DNA of 37,247 bases, from contig NZ_RAWM01000089.1 of assembly GCF_003668875.1 (NCBI RefSeq), positions 1-37,247 of the forward strand, given 5' to 3'. The stretch comes from Corallococcus interemptor (lineage in GTDB: Bacteria; Myxococcota; Myxococcia; Myxococcales; Myxococcaceae). Position 1 is the stretch's first letter. Each line of letters opens with the position of its first letter. Positions 5,612-14,321 of the stretch are shown here, in pieces. The translations under genes were made by a program, and so were the position numbers. The notes under the pieces were generated by a model. It was not told where the DNA came from. It made no database searches and saw only the letters and a list, made by a program, of their open reading frames with translations.

Positions 5612-8140
5612 TCAGGACAGGAGCTCCACGTAGCCTTCTGTCCCGTGCACGCGGATGCGCTGCCCGTCCCGGATCCGCCGGGTCGCCTGCTCCACGCCGA
5701 CGACCGCCGGCAGGCCGTACTCCCGGGCAATCACCGCGCCGTGGGTCATCAGGCCTCCCACTTCGGTCACCAGGCCCTGGATGGACACGAACAAGGGGGT
5801 CCAGCTGGGGTCCGTGAAGCGGGTGACCAGGATGTCTCCCGGGGCTGGATTCGCGTCAGCCATGTCCAGGATGACGCGGGCCCGTCCCTCCACCACGCCC
5901 GATGAGACCGCCAGGCCGACCAGGGCTCCGGCGGGAAGGTCGGTCCGCTTGTACGCACCCTCGACGATTTCGCCCTCGGAGGTGATGACTCGCGGGGGCA
6001 TCAGCTTCTGGAAGCGCTCGTGCTCGTCCTGGCGCTGGCGGATGAGCTGGCGATCCAACTGGTTCGTGCGCACGATCTCGCGAAGCTCCTCGAAGAAGAG
6101 GGAGTAGATGTCTTCCTTTTCCTGGAACACGCCGGCCTGCACCAGCCGCTCGGCCTCCTTCAGCAAGGCCTGCCTGTAGACGAAGTGCCGGGCGACGATG
6201 CCGTACTTCGGGTACTCGCGGTAGCCAATGAAGTTCCGGAGCCGGCGGATCATCCGCTGGGTTTCGTCTGCTTTCTGCTCTCCCTCCGGCAGCGACTTCA
6301 ACCGCGCCAGGAGTTCCTGTTCCTTCTTCAAGGCCGCCTGCCGCCCCTGTTCGAACTTCTGGCTGCTGGCGCCGGGCGCGAAGGTCTGGATGTTGCTGAG
6401 GATCAACGGGACGAGGGTCGTGGGGCTTTCGCTCCAGCGCGTCCGCGTCACATCGATTTCGCCCGCGCACCGGATGCCGAACCGGCCGAGATACGCGGAG
6501 AGGGCGTCATGGGCCGCCCGTCCGCCCTCCACCCGCAGCAGGCCCTCCAGGAAGCCTTCGTCCCTGGCGGTTCGCAGGTACGCAATCACCTCCGGATGCG
6601 GCCGGATGGCGTCCGCGACCTCCAGGAGCGCCAGCCCCATCTCCGAGGTGATGTTGTTCGGTACGGACTGCGAGAGCGTGTCCGCTGCGTTCTTCTCGCC
6701 CAGCCACTCCCACATCTTGTCGTTGAGCCAGGTCACGGCGTTGATGCCTGCCATGAGCGCGCCGAAGCCCCGTGGCTCGAACAGGCTTTTCCGCGACTGC
6801 TGGAAGTCTTCCACGATGAAATCCAGCAGCTCCACCCCGGACTTTGTCTGGATGGCCTGCTTCAGCGCTTCGACCGACGCCTGGCTTTGCGCGATCAGCT
6901 CCGTGACGATGGCTGGATCGTCGTCGACAGGCGGAGGCGGGCCCCAGGCCGTCATCGCCGGCTTGCCTTGCTCGGGGACCGGGGCGGGCGGCGGTGGGAT
7001 GAAATCACCCCGGTCAATGATGCTCAGGAGGGCGTCCTTGATGAGCGGATCATTGCGGCCCAGGGCCTCCAGGACGCCCGCCCGGCTCGCAGGTGACGCC
7101 AGCTCCTTCGTGCAATCGATGAACAGCCGCCCACCCGCCGCGTACATGGGACGGGCCGCGCGCATCTGCCACAGGGACAGCCCCAGGGGCTTCATGGGGT
7201 CGGTCATCATCTGTTGATGTCCGACGGAGACGAAGACGTGGTTGCCTCCGTCACCCACCTCCGGGACGGGATACAGGGTCGTGATGGGCCGGCTCTGGAC
7301 GAAGAAGAACGCGTCGTCGCGCAGGCACCATTCGATGTCCTGGGGAGACCCGAAGTGCGCTTCAATCTGCCTGCCCAGGCGCTCGAGCCGCAGGACCTGC
7401 TCCTCCGTCAGCACCGGTCGGTCCTGCTGCGTGGGCGCGGACCGGGTGATCCGTCCGTCTCGCACCTGGTAGCCATCCGCGTTCACCACGCCGGAGACCA
7501 GGGCCTCCCCGAGCCCGAAGATCGCCTCGATGGAGGACACCTTCCGGTTCGAGGTCACGGGATCGGCCGTGAACAGGGTTCCGGCCGCGTGCGGGTTGAC
7601 CATCTTCTGCACCACCACCGCCATGTGCACCTTGCGATGGTCGAAGCCGTGTTGGATCCGGTAGGCGACGGCCCGTTCGGTGAAGAGTGACGCCCAGCAC
7701 CGGCTGACGTGCGTCAGGAGCGCCGGTGTCCCGATGACGTTCAGGTACGAGTCCTGCTGGCCCGCGAACGACGCCGTGGGAAGGTCCTCCGCTGTCGCGC
7801 TGGACCTGACGGCGTAGGCCGCGTGTTCGCCAAGCCTGGAATGGAATCGGGTGATGGCCTGCTGGAGGTCGTCAGGGATGGCGAGCCCTTCGATGTGCGC
7901 ACGGAGTTCCGCGCTGAGCTCCCGGATGCCCTCCCGGTCCTCCGCCTTCAGCCGTGACAAGCGGTCGAGCCCAGGCGCTTCGCCCAGGACCCGCTTGAAG
8001 GCTGCGGTGGAAACGCAGAAGCCCTCCGGGACGCGGATTCCTTCCAGCTTGGAGAGCTCCCCCAGGCTCGCGCCCTTCCCTCCGACCTCCGCGATTCGGG
8101 TCCGATCGACCTCGTGGAAACCCAGCGCGTAAGCAGTCAT
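5612..8140 (-). CDS. rph: Rifampicin phosphotransferase-like protein (PEP-synthase-related dikinase)
   Basis: The 842-aa protein has the layout of rifampin phosphotransferases. An ATP-grasp domain occupies about 1-320 (GGKGASLGELS near 20, VRSSATAEDLPTASFAGQQD near 111-130, DIEWCLRDD and QSRPIT at its end). A helical central antibiotic-binding region spans about 325-750. A swivelling phosphohistidine domain carries the motif GGLMTHGAVIAREYGLPAVV, with the catalytic His near residue 800. The PEP-binding TIM barrel of true PEP synthase is missing, which favours Rph. Known enzymes transfer the beta-phosphate of ATP to a rifamycin hydroxyl, inactivating the drug in the cytoplasm. GGGAGGTG before the ATG at 8138-8140 supports the start. 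It follows the hydroxylase gene by 128 bp on the same strand, so it has room for its own promoter. Actual rifampicin activity is inferred, not shown. Confidence 0.85.
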   Translation of the reverse strand: MTAYALGFHEVDRTRIAEVGGKGASLGELSKLEGIRVPEGFCVSTAAFKRVLGEAPGLDRLSRLKAEDREGIRELSAELRAHIEGLAIPDDLQQAITRFHSRLGEHAAYAVRSSATAEDLPTASFAGQQDSYLNVIGTPALLTHVSRCWASLFTERAVAYRIQHGFDHRKVHMAVVVQKMVNPHAAGTLFTADPVTSNRKVSSIEAIFGLGEALVSGVVNADGYQVRDGRITRSAPTQQDRPVLTEEQVLRLERLGRQIEAHFGSPQDIEWCLRDDAFFFVQSRPITTLYPVPEVGDGGNHVFVSVGHQQMMTDPMKPLGLSLWQMRAARPMYAAGGRLFIDCTKELASPASRAGVLEALGRNDPLIKDALLSIIDRGDFIPPPPAPVPEQGKPAMTAWGPPPPVDDDPAIVTELIAQSQASVEALKQAIQTKSGVELLDFIVEDFQQSRKSLFEPRGFGALMAGINAVTWLNDKMWEWLGEKNAADTLSQSVPNNITSEMGLALLEVADAIRPHPEVIAYLRTARDEGFLEGLLRVEGGRAAHDALSAYLGRFGIRCAGEIDVTRTRWSESPTTLVPLILSNIQTFAPGASSQKFEQGRQAALKKEQELLARLKSLPEGEQKADETQRMIRRLRNFIGYREYPKYGIVARHFVYRQALLKEAERLVQAGVFQEKEDIYSLFFEELREIVRTNQLDRQLIRQRQDEHERFQKLMPPRVITSEGEIVEGAYKRTDLPAGALVGLAVSSGVVEGRARVILDMADANPAPGDILVTRFTDPSWTPLFVSIQGLVTEVGGLMTHGAVIAREYGLPAVVGVEQATRRIRDGQRIRVHGTEGYVELLS

Positions 8141-8268
8141 CGCCGCACCTCCCTCGTCAAAGAGAGCGCGACTGTAACGATGGCGGACGCCGCGGTGTCT
8201 GCCATTCGCCTGATATATTTAGAACTTCAGGTCCCCACGGATTTCATGTAGACAGGGTTCAAACGGAG

Positions 8269-9384
8269 CTACCCGTAGGGCGTCTGCTGATGGCGCTGGA
8301 ACGGGTACGCCAGCTGGCCCAGGTAGGTCTCCGGCGGCTGGAACTTCGTGGTCCCGTACTTCGACGGCCAGTGGGCCGGCATGTACGCGGTGCCGAAGAT
8401 GACGTCGATGAACGACAGGAAGACGGCGAAGTTCTTGTCGATGCCTTCGTCATCGGACGTGTGGTGCCAGTGGTGGAACTCCGGCGTCGCGAAGATCCAG
8501 CGCAGGTACGGCCAGCGGTGGTTGACGTTGGCGTGGATGTACACCGCGTGGAAGGACACGAAGACGAGGTAGCCGTAGATGGCGGAGGGGTGGAAGCCCA
8601 GCAGGAACACCGGCACGAAGCCCGCGAAGCGGTTGACCAGGGTGTCCACCAGGTGGCTGCGCGAGCTGGCCAGCCAGTCCATCTGCAGCGGCGAGTGGTG
8701 GATGGCGTGGAAGTTCCACATCCACCCGAAGGTGTGGAAGGCCCGGTGCACCCAGTAGCTCACCAGGTCGATGACCAGCAGGATTTCGAAGAACTGGAGC
8801 CAGATGGGCTGCGCGGCCACGTGCGCCTGGAACTCCAGCTTCACGGCCCAGGACAGGAACACCTGCACGGGGATGAGCACCGCGAAGGAGATGAGCTGGA
8901 CGCCCACGTGGCTGACGAAGAAGTGCTTGAGGTCGGTCTGCCAGCCGGTGCGGAAGATCTTCTGCTCGTGCAGTCCCCACAGCCGCTCCATGGGGATGAA
9001 CACCAGCCCGAGCACCAGCAGGTCCAGCGCGAAGAAGTCCAGCCCCGCGCTCATCGCTCGCGGCGTGTGCGTCAGGGGCTCCGCCTCGCTGCCGCCCAGG
9101 AGCAGCGCCACCATCGCCAGCACCATGGCGATGCCGCCGTGCGCCTTGGAGCGCAGCGTCATCACGCTGAAGGTGCCCAGCAGGAAGGTGGTGACGATGG
9201 ACACCTGGAGGATGCCCCGGAAGACCTCCAGGTGCTCCACGTAGAAGGCCCGGCCGTCGTTGGACACGAGCACGTGGGGGAACAGGAAGCAGAACTCCGC
9301 CATCACGCAGAGCACGCCCAACAACCCGCCCGTGACACCGGCGCGCTTGCCCAGGTCGATGCGCCGGGCGGGAGCAAGAATCAT
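8269..9384 (-). CDS. Sterol desaturase / fatty acid hydroxylase family membrane protein
   Basis: This 371-aa multi-pass membrane protein belongs to the di-iron fatty acid hydroxylase superfamily. All histidine clusters are visible: HRAFH, then HAIHH about 15 residues later, an H-rich HANVNH, and HHWHH near the C-terminus. Family members hydroxylate or desaturate C-H bonds of lipids at the membrane using O2. The upstream extension in the same frame is Arg/Cys/Pro-rich and overlaps lanM, so the ATG at 9384 (MILAPARRID) is preferred although its ribosome site is weak. The gene begins 43 bp after the lanM stop on the same strand, which makes it part of the lanthipeptide operon. It might modify the peptide, its membrane target or a self-protection lipid; the sequence does not decide. 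An unrelated lipid role with accidental placement is possible. Confidence 0.85.
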   Translation of the reverse strand: MILAPARRIDLGKRAGVTGGLLGVLCVMAEFCFLFPHVLVSNDGRAFYVEHLEVFRGILQVSIVTTFLLGTFSVMTLRSKAHGGIAMVLAMVALLLGGSEAEPLTHTPRAMSAGLDFFALDLLVLGLVFIPMERLWGLHEQKIFRTGWQTDLKHFFVSHVGVQLISFAVLIPVQVFLSWAVKLEFQAHVAAQPIWLQFFEILLVIDLVSYWVHRAFHTFGWMWNFHAIHHSPLQMDWLASSRSHLVDTLVNRFAGFVPVFLLGFHPSAIYGYLVFVSFHAVYIHANVNHRWPYLRWIFATPEFHHWHHTSDDEGIDKNFAVFLSFIDVIFGTAYMPAHWPSKYGTTKFQPPETYLGQLAYPFQRHQQTPYG

Positions 9385-9427
9385 TTCCAAGGAGGACCGT
9401 CCAGAAGGAGTGCGGCGAGGCGTGAGC

Positions 9428-12400
9428 CTACACCACCCGGGGCGGCTGCAATGCCAGCACGGACGGCACGAAGCCGGGCGCGGCCAGACGCAGAAGCCCC
9501 ATTCCAATCCCAGACAGGCCCAGCATCAGCCCTGGCGCCTCGGTGAACCGGGGCAGGCCGCAGCGCCAGCCTCCATCCTGGCCCTGCGCCAGCACCCGCG
9601 CGGCCCGCGAGCGCGCGGCCTCCTTCCAGGTCTCGTCGCCCAGCACCTCTCCCGCCAGGTGCAGCACCTCCAGGTTGCCCACGTCTCCGTGGCACAGGCA
9701 GTGGCTGCCGCCGAAGCCCTCCCGCTGCACGGTGTCGAGCCCGGCGCGAACTTCATCACGCAGCCGCACGTCGTCCAGATGCCGCAGTGACAGCAGCCGG
9801 GCCAGGACGCCGCCCGCGGCCCCGTTGCACCAGGCGGTCATGAAGCCGCCGGGGACCATCGGCGCGCCGTCCTTCGACGTGCGCAAATCCTTCCAGTTGC
9901 CTCGCTCCGGGACGAACAGGGCCCGCTCGAAGTCCAATCCCTGTCGCGCGGCCTCCCGGTAGCGCTCGTCGCCGGTGAGCGTGGCCAATTCCAGCAGGGC
10001 CCAGACGAAGCCCGCGGCGCCGTGGGCCAGGCCCGTGAGTGCGCGTCCGGCCGCCGGCACCACCCAGGCTCGTCCCCCCTGTTCGGAGTCGCTCGCCGTC
10101 TGGAGCATCCGCTCGCCGCACTTGCGCGCCAGCCGGAGCGCTTCCGTGCTGCCGGTCTGCTGGTGCAGCCGCGTCAGCACCAGCCCGGCTCCCGCGACGC
10201 CGGCGATCAGGTCCAGCGCCGTGTCTGATTCAATCCTTGCCTCCAGCGAACCCAGGCCCGCGTGGACCTCGTCCAGGAGTGCCGGGTCACCCAGCGCCGT
10301 GGCCAGGTGGCTGAGCACGTAGACGTGCGACGCGCGCCCGGAGAACGCCCCCACGCCGGGAGGGTCTTGCGACTCGGCCGCGCGCCACTGCTCGCGCACC
10401 GGCACCGCCGCCCTGCGCGCCAGAGTCGCGAAGTCCTCGCGGCCCGTCACCGCCGCCAGGTAGCCGAAGAAGAGCGCCAGGCCCGCCACACCGTCGAAGA
10501 GGTCCGTGCGCAGGGGAGAGAGCCCCCAGCGGCGGCGCTCCAGGTCCTGGAGGCCCAGGCCAATCCAGCCGGCGTCATGGGCGCCATGGATGGCATTGGC
10601 CGCCAGCAGCTCCCCCAGCTGGACCGCGCCAGCGAGGCACGCCTCGGGCGTGGCGGGAGGGGGCGGGGCTTCACTGGCGGACGGTCCCTGCGCGCGGGGG
10701 GCCACGTTCTCCCGCTCCAGCGTCACCAGGGACTGGCGGATGAGCGCCACCTGTTCAGCGCAGTCCTGGGGGCTCAGGGCCTCCAGCAGCTGGCGTGAGC
10801 CCTCCAGGCCGGGGCGGGGCAGGTGGTCCGGGATGCAGCGTCCCTGGCTGTCCCAGACATGGCGGGAGCCGGGCCGGGCGCTGAAGACAGGCACGTCCCC
10901 CAGCCGGAGGTCGTCGTGCTCGGAGGGCGTCAGCCGCGCCAGCGCGGGGCGCACGCGGACCTCCGCCCACAGCTTGTCGAGCAGCTGGTCCCGGTCGAGC
11001 GCGTCGCGCAGGAAGTCCGGGTGCAGGCTCTCCTGGAGGAGGACGCCGTAGCGCATCGTCGCCCGGGCGATGTGGCGCACCTCCACGTCCCGGAACCCCT
11101 CGAGCGTGCGCACCACCTCCTCGCGATGCTGGAGCAGCAGCCCGTAGGTCTCCTGGAAGCCCTCCTCGATGCACGTCGCGAACGCCGTGGCGTCCACGGG
11201 CTGTCCGTGGAGCAGCGGGCGGTTGTGGGCCGCCGCGGTGGCCGGCTGCCGGCGGACGACGTGCAGGGTGTCCCGGGCGCGGTCCTCCAGCGTGGGCGCG
11301 GCGTGGGGGAAGAGCTGGCCGGCCTCGCCGCCCAGGCCGCTCAGGTCCACTCCGGCCTGGCCCTCCTTGCCGAACATGAGCATGGGCAGCAGGCCGCTGC
11401 TGAGCACGGACCGCTCCAGGAAGCGCGCGGCCCGCGAGGCCGCCGTGTCGTCGGCGCGTGGGGCGGGGAGCTGGTGGAAGAGCCCCTCCAGGTCCACCAG
11501 GACGGGGAACTCCCCGGCCGCGAGGAGGTTGCCGGAGTGGAGGTCCACTCCGCGCAGCAGGTACAGCAGCGCCAGGTGGCTGCCCTGCCGCCAGTAGAAC
11601 CGCCCCACGGCGTCGCGGTCGTCGCATCCGCCGGTGTCGACGTGCTCCACCCAGCCATGCGACTCGCGCGTCAGCACCTTCAGCCGGCGGTGGGGATGGC
11701 GCAGGCCCCAGCGCTCCAACTGCTCCAGCAGGTCCTGGTAGCGAGCCTCGACCTCCAGCGACCGAGGCTTGTAGACGACGCGCAGGCCGGAGCGGAACGT
11801 CAGCAGCGCCACGCTGCGGCCCTCGCGATGCAGGTCTCCCGCGCCGATGCGCGCCTCCACGAGCGGCCCCGGATCCATTCCGGAACCGAGCAGGGCTGCC
11901 AGGGCCTCGCGGTCCTCCGCCAGGTGTGTCAGCAGCTCCAGGCTCGTGCGGATCCACCGGTCCAGGGACGTCACCAGGAGCCGCGCCAGCACCGGGTATT
12001 CCTCCAGGAACGCGGCGAGCCGGCCCGGGGCCTCGAAGTGGCGCAGGGCGAAGTCCTCGAAGCGCGCCTGGGGGGTCGCGCCTTGCAGCTCGCCGCGCAG
12101 GCGGGCCACGTTGAGCTCCAGCACCAGTGACCGGGTCGCGGTCTGCGTCAGGCGCTGCTCCAGCGCGTCCATCAGCAAGGCTTCGGCCTGCGCGCTCAGC
12201 AACGTCTCAGGGGATGCCGTCAGTGCCGATACACCGGTTCGCAGCCGGCGCAGTCCCAGTTGGAGGAAGCGGCGGGTCAGGGACGGCACGCGCATCCGCG
12301 GGCTCGAGTCCACGGGGGAGGGCAGGGTGACGTCGGCGGCGCGGTCCGCCAGCACCTCTTCCAGGAGCGGCAGCCACGCCAGGGCCTCTGGCCGCGCGGT

Positions 12401-12601
12401 GCCTCCGGCGAGCCTACGCACGAAGGACGCCGTATCCAGCCCCACGCCCTGAAGCCGTTCATCGAAGGACGCGTCATCGCCCAGCGTGCTGCGGCGCCAG
12501 GCCTGGAGGCGCGCCTCGGCCTGCTGGAGCGCCGCGGTGGAAGGGTCCGCTCCCGTGGCCTCCCGTTCATGGAGGAAGGCAGCCCGCTCCCACGCACCCA
12601 T
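9428..12601 (-). CDS. lanM: Class II lanthipeptide synthetase LanM
   Basis: A bifunctional cytoplasmic enzyme that phosphorylates and eliminates Ser/Thr of the precursor, then adds Cys thiols to form (methyl)lanthionine rings. The N-terminal dehydratase domain (about 150-600) shows YKPRSLEVEARYQDLL and the kinase-like GVDLHSGNLL with a following VDLEGLFH. The C-terminal LanC cyclase domain keeps the zinc ligands in WCNGAAG (Cys near 925) and LCHGDVGN (Cys and His near 970-971), with GG-rich toroid repeats. The length, 1057 aa, is normal for LanM. An alternative ATG six codons upstream (12619) exists, but GAGGG lies at the right distance before the ATG at 12601. The precursor gene is directly upstream, with an attenuator hairpin between them. 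No LanT transporter/protease gene is visible nearby. Confidence 0.95.
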   Translation of the reverse strand: MGAWERAAFLHEREATGADPSTAALQQAEARLQAWRRSTLGDDASFDERLQGVGLDTASFVRRLAGGTARPEALAWLPLLEEVLADRAADVTLPSPVDSSPRMRVPSLTRRFLQLGLRRLRTGVSALTASPETLLSAQAEALLMDALEQRLTQTATRSLVLELNVARLRGELQGATPQARFEDFALRHFEAPGRLAAFLEEYPVLARLLVTSLDRWIRTSLELLTHLAEDREALAALLGSGMDPGPLVEARIGAGDLHREGRSVALLTFRSGLRVVYKPRSLEVEARYQDLLEQLERWGLRHPHRRLKVLTRESHGWVEHVDTGGCDDRDAVGRFYWRQGSHLALLYLLRGVDLHSGNLLAAGEFPVLVDLEGLFHQLPAPRADDTAASRAARFLERSVLSSGLLPMLMFGKEGQAGVDLSGLGGEAGQLFPHAAPTLEDRARDTLHVVRRQPATAAAHNRPLLHGQPVDATAFATCIEEGFQETYGLLLQHREEVVRTLEGFRDVEVRHIARATMRYGVLLQESLHPDFLRDALDRDQLLDKLWAEVRVRPALARLTPSEHDDLRLGDVPVFSARPGSRHVWDSQGRCIPDHLPRPGLEGSRQLLEALSPQDCAEQVALIRQSLVTLERENVAPRAQGPSASEAPPPPATPEACLAGAVQLGELLAANAIHGAHDAGWIGLGLQDLERRRWGLSPLRTDLFDGVAGLALFFGYLAAVTGREDFATLARRAAVPVREQWRAAESQDPPGVGAFSGRASHVYVLSHLATALGDPALLDEVHAGLGSLEARIESDTALDLIAGVAGAGLVLTRLHQQTGSTEALRLARKCGERMLQTASDSEQGGRAWVVPAAGRALTGLAHGAAGFVWALLELATLTGDERYREAARQGLDFERALFVPERGNWKDLRTSKDGAPMVPGGFMTAWCNGAAGGVLARLLSLRHLDDVRLRDEVRAGLDTVQREGFGGSHCLCHGDVGNLEVLHLAGEVLGDETWKEAARSRAARVLAQGQDGGWRCGLPRFTEAPGLMLGLSGIGMGLLRLAAPGFVPSVLALQPPRVV

Positions 12602-12648
12602 CTTCGAGCCCTCTTGCATGCGCGCCCTGCACGTCCGGCGGGACGTGG

Positions 12649-12683
12649 AAAAAGACAGGCGCGAGAGCCGGAGCCCTCGCGCC
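12649..12683 (-). terminator. Hairpin with T-tract between precursor and lanM (attenuator)
   Basis: On the minus strand GGCGCGAG pairs perfectly with CTCGCGCC around a 10-nt spacer and is followed by TGTCTTTTT. It lies 53 bp after the precursor stop and 48 bp before the lanM start. Partial terminators at this place are common in lantibiotic operons, where they let the small precursor be made in excess over the enzyme. That role is inferred. Confidence 0.75.
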
Positions 12684-12735
12684 TTGAATGCGACAGGACG
12701 ACTCCGGGTGGGAGCCGCCCGTCACACCCAGTCCA

Positions 12736-12963
12736 TCAGCACAGGGAGAACGTCAGGTTGGTGCAGATGTACTCACAGGAGTTGGTGGCGGTGAAGCCGA
12801 TGTCGATCCGGCCGCCAACGACGTCCATCAGCTCGGTCTCGTTCAGCTCGTTCAGCGTCGCACCGGAGGGGTTCGCGGGCAGCTGGGCGCGCTGCTCGGC
12901 GGTGAGGCTCTCGCGGAACGACGGGTCCTTCCAGGCGCGGATGATCATGTCGGGGGTCATCAT
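12736..12963 (-). CDS. lanA: Lanthipeptide precursor, mersacidin/lichenicidin type (75 aa)
   Basis: The leader has the hallmarks of this class II precursor group: MIIRAWKDPSFRESL, then LPANPSG, an acidic ELNETELMDVV and a double-glycine site at residues 50-51. Cleavage there would free a 24-residue core beginning RIDIGFTATN and ending NLTFSLC. The core has Cys at positions 12, 16 and 24, and Ser/Thr at 7, 9, 11, 17, 20 and 22, so up to three thioether rings and extra dehydrated residues are possible. AAGGAGG stands 9 bp before the ATG at 12963. The product would be an antimicrobial or signalling lanthipeptide. I see only one precursor, so this is not an obvious two-component system. Confidence 0.92.
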   Translation of the reverse strand: MMTPDMIIRAWKDPSFRESLTAEQRAQLPANPSGATLNELNETELMDVVGGRIDIGFTATNSCEYICTNLTFSLC

Positions 12964-13193
12964 GGGGGGCCGCCTCCTTTTTGACGGCGAGCCAAGGGTA
13001 ACTCGCGGACTCCAGCTGCTTCAAACATCTCCGGCATTTCCGTGTATCAATGGGTGATTCTGCCGTGAGTCGTGGACGCCCCAGCTTCACTCGGCGCGTA
13101 GGGCGGGAGCGACGCGCAGGTGAAAGCCAACTGCTGAGGTCCTTGTGTCCTGGTCACCCTGTTTGAATGCCGCGCGAGCGGAAGACTCAGGGC

Positions 13194-13652
13194 TCATCTG
13201 TCCAGCCAGTATGAGAAACCATCGCTTCGCATCGCGCGTTCAAGGAACTCCGAGAACGAAGACGCAATGCGTTTCGTCTTGGGGAATGTCTCGTGCCACG
13301 CGTCGAACAACGGATACCGGCCGGACTCCTGCTGCGAGACGTCCAGGACGACGTAGTTGGTGTCCTGCATGTCCACGAGCGTGTATTGCGATGGGGCTCC
13401 GTGCGTATCGTCATCCCGCCCCATGATGGCCAGCCGGGCACGGCGTATCTCGGCCAGCGGGAGGATGCGGTAGCTCGCGTCGGGCTCTAGCTCGAAGAGC
13501 GTGCCGCCATTGGAGTGCAGGTAGAAGGCGCGCAGGTCCGCATCCAACTTCCAGCCGACGCGAGCCTCGAAGTCGGCGATCTGCTCGGCCATCGCAGGTG
13601 GGCGGGAGAAGTGGCTGCGGGAGAACTCCTCCAGGAGTCTTTCCATGGACAT
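13194..13652 (-). CDS. SMI1/KNR4 (SUKH) family protein, probable immunity protein
   Basis: This 152-aa soluble protein has the SUKH pattern: an N-terminal amphipathic helix, then VGWKLDADLRAFYLHSNGG, followed by strands such as YRILPLAEIRRARL, a YTLVDM strand, NYVVLDVS and a final helix SFSEFLERAM. SUKH proteins are the most common immunity proteins of bacterial nuclease toxins. The ATG at 13652 is favoured because GAGGA lies 7 bp upstream. A TTG start six codons earlier would overlap the end of the upstream gene. It directly follows the nuclease-like lipoprotein gene (stop at 13663), so it very likely protects against that protein. It is the last gene of the three-gene unit, 231 bp upstream of the lanthipeptide precursor. 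Confidence 0.85.
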   Translation of the reverse strand: MSMERLLEEFSRSHFSRPPAMAEQIADFEARVGWKLDADLRAFYLHSNGGTLFELEPDASYRILPLAEIRRARLAIMGRDDDTHGAPSQYTLVDMQDTNYVVLDVSQQESGRYPLFDAWHETFPKTKRIASSFSEFLERAMRSDGFSYWLDR

Positions 13653-13662
13653 GGCGGCGTCC

Positions 13663-14316
13663 TCAGTCAACGTAGGGCCGCGCTGGGCCCGGCGTCAGCC
13701 ACTTTCCCCCTGGTGCATAGCAGGCGGGGTAAGCGCTGTTGAATTCAAGGTGTACGTCGGGCGGGACGGGCAGGACGTTGCCAGGAGCGAGCGGCGGACC
13801 TCCATGCAGCAAGTCGTAGATGTGGTGGCCGGGCCAACTGGTGCTGCCCGCCTTTGGCCAGTCACCATATTCACTGCTCCAGTCGCGCCGGAATGCCGTG
13901 CGACCACGCTCCCAGATTTTTCGTTGTGCCTCGCTGTCAGGCACGGTCGGGTAGTCGCAGCAGCAGTGGGTGATGGCGAGACGACCGCCGGCCTCCGCTG
14001 GCATGAGCAGGAAGCGGCCTTGCCAGTCACCCTTGATGTCGGCCAGCCACATGCAGCCCATGAGGGCATGGCCCTGGGCCGCGCACTTCGCCTCGCAGCG
14101 AGACAGGAAGTCAGCGCTGCATTGCCAGGGCCCGTAATAGATGGTCGTCCGGACCTGCCCGCCGTCCGGCGTCTTGACGATCGGGCTGACCCACATCGCT
14201 CGCGCAGGACTTCCTCCCCCGCCGACCGTGGCCGAGCCACACCCCACCATGGCGAGGAGGGTGGCGAGGCTCGCGGTCCGGCGAAGGACGGGCGACCTGC
14301 TGGGTTCAAGCGCCAT
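13663..14316 (-). CDS. Lipoprotein with C-terminal HNH-like nuclease signature, probable SitA-type toxin
   Basis: The ATG at 14316 lies 5 bp after the stop of the upstream gene and gives 217 aa. It starts with an Arg-rich type II signal peptide ending LLAMVGC (Cys26). The middle part has eight cysteines (from about 66 to 120, including HCCCDYP). The C-terminus reads SSEYGDWP, then SWPGHHIYDLLHGG, GNVLPVPPDVH and AYPACYA. This H-H...N...H arrangement (H164, H165, N180, H189) is typical of HNH/LHH-type toxin nucleases of polymorphic toxin systems. The SUKH gene follows immediately. In myxobacteria, lipoprotein toxins with paired immunity proteins (SitA/SitI) pass between kin by outer membrane exchange. 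The architecture here fits that model, but nuclease activity and delivery are inferred. Confidence 0.75.
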   Translation of the reverse strand: MALEPSRSPVLRRTASLATLLAMVGCGSATVGGGGSPARAMWVSPIVKTPDGGQVRTTIYYGPWQCSADFLSRCEAKCAAQGHALMGCMWLADIKGDWQGRFLLMPAEAGGRLAITHCCCDYPTVPDSEAQRKIWERGRTAFRRDWSSEYGDWPKAGSTSWPGHHIYDLLHGGPPLAPGNVLPVPPDVHLEFNSAYPACYAPGGKWLTPGPARPYVD

Positions 14317-14321
14317 GCGGC

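Noticed and set aside
8141-8268. Possible rifampin-associated regulatory element upstream of the rph-like gene
   Set aside because: I looked for an inverted-repeat element in this gap and found only an AT-rich TGATATATTTAGA stretch that might be a promoter core; no convincing palindrome.
8290-9546. 418-aa plus-strand frame opposite the hydroxylase
   Set aside because: Composition dominated by His/Gln/Glu/Val antisense codons with no domain. The minus frame holds all histidine boxes.
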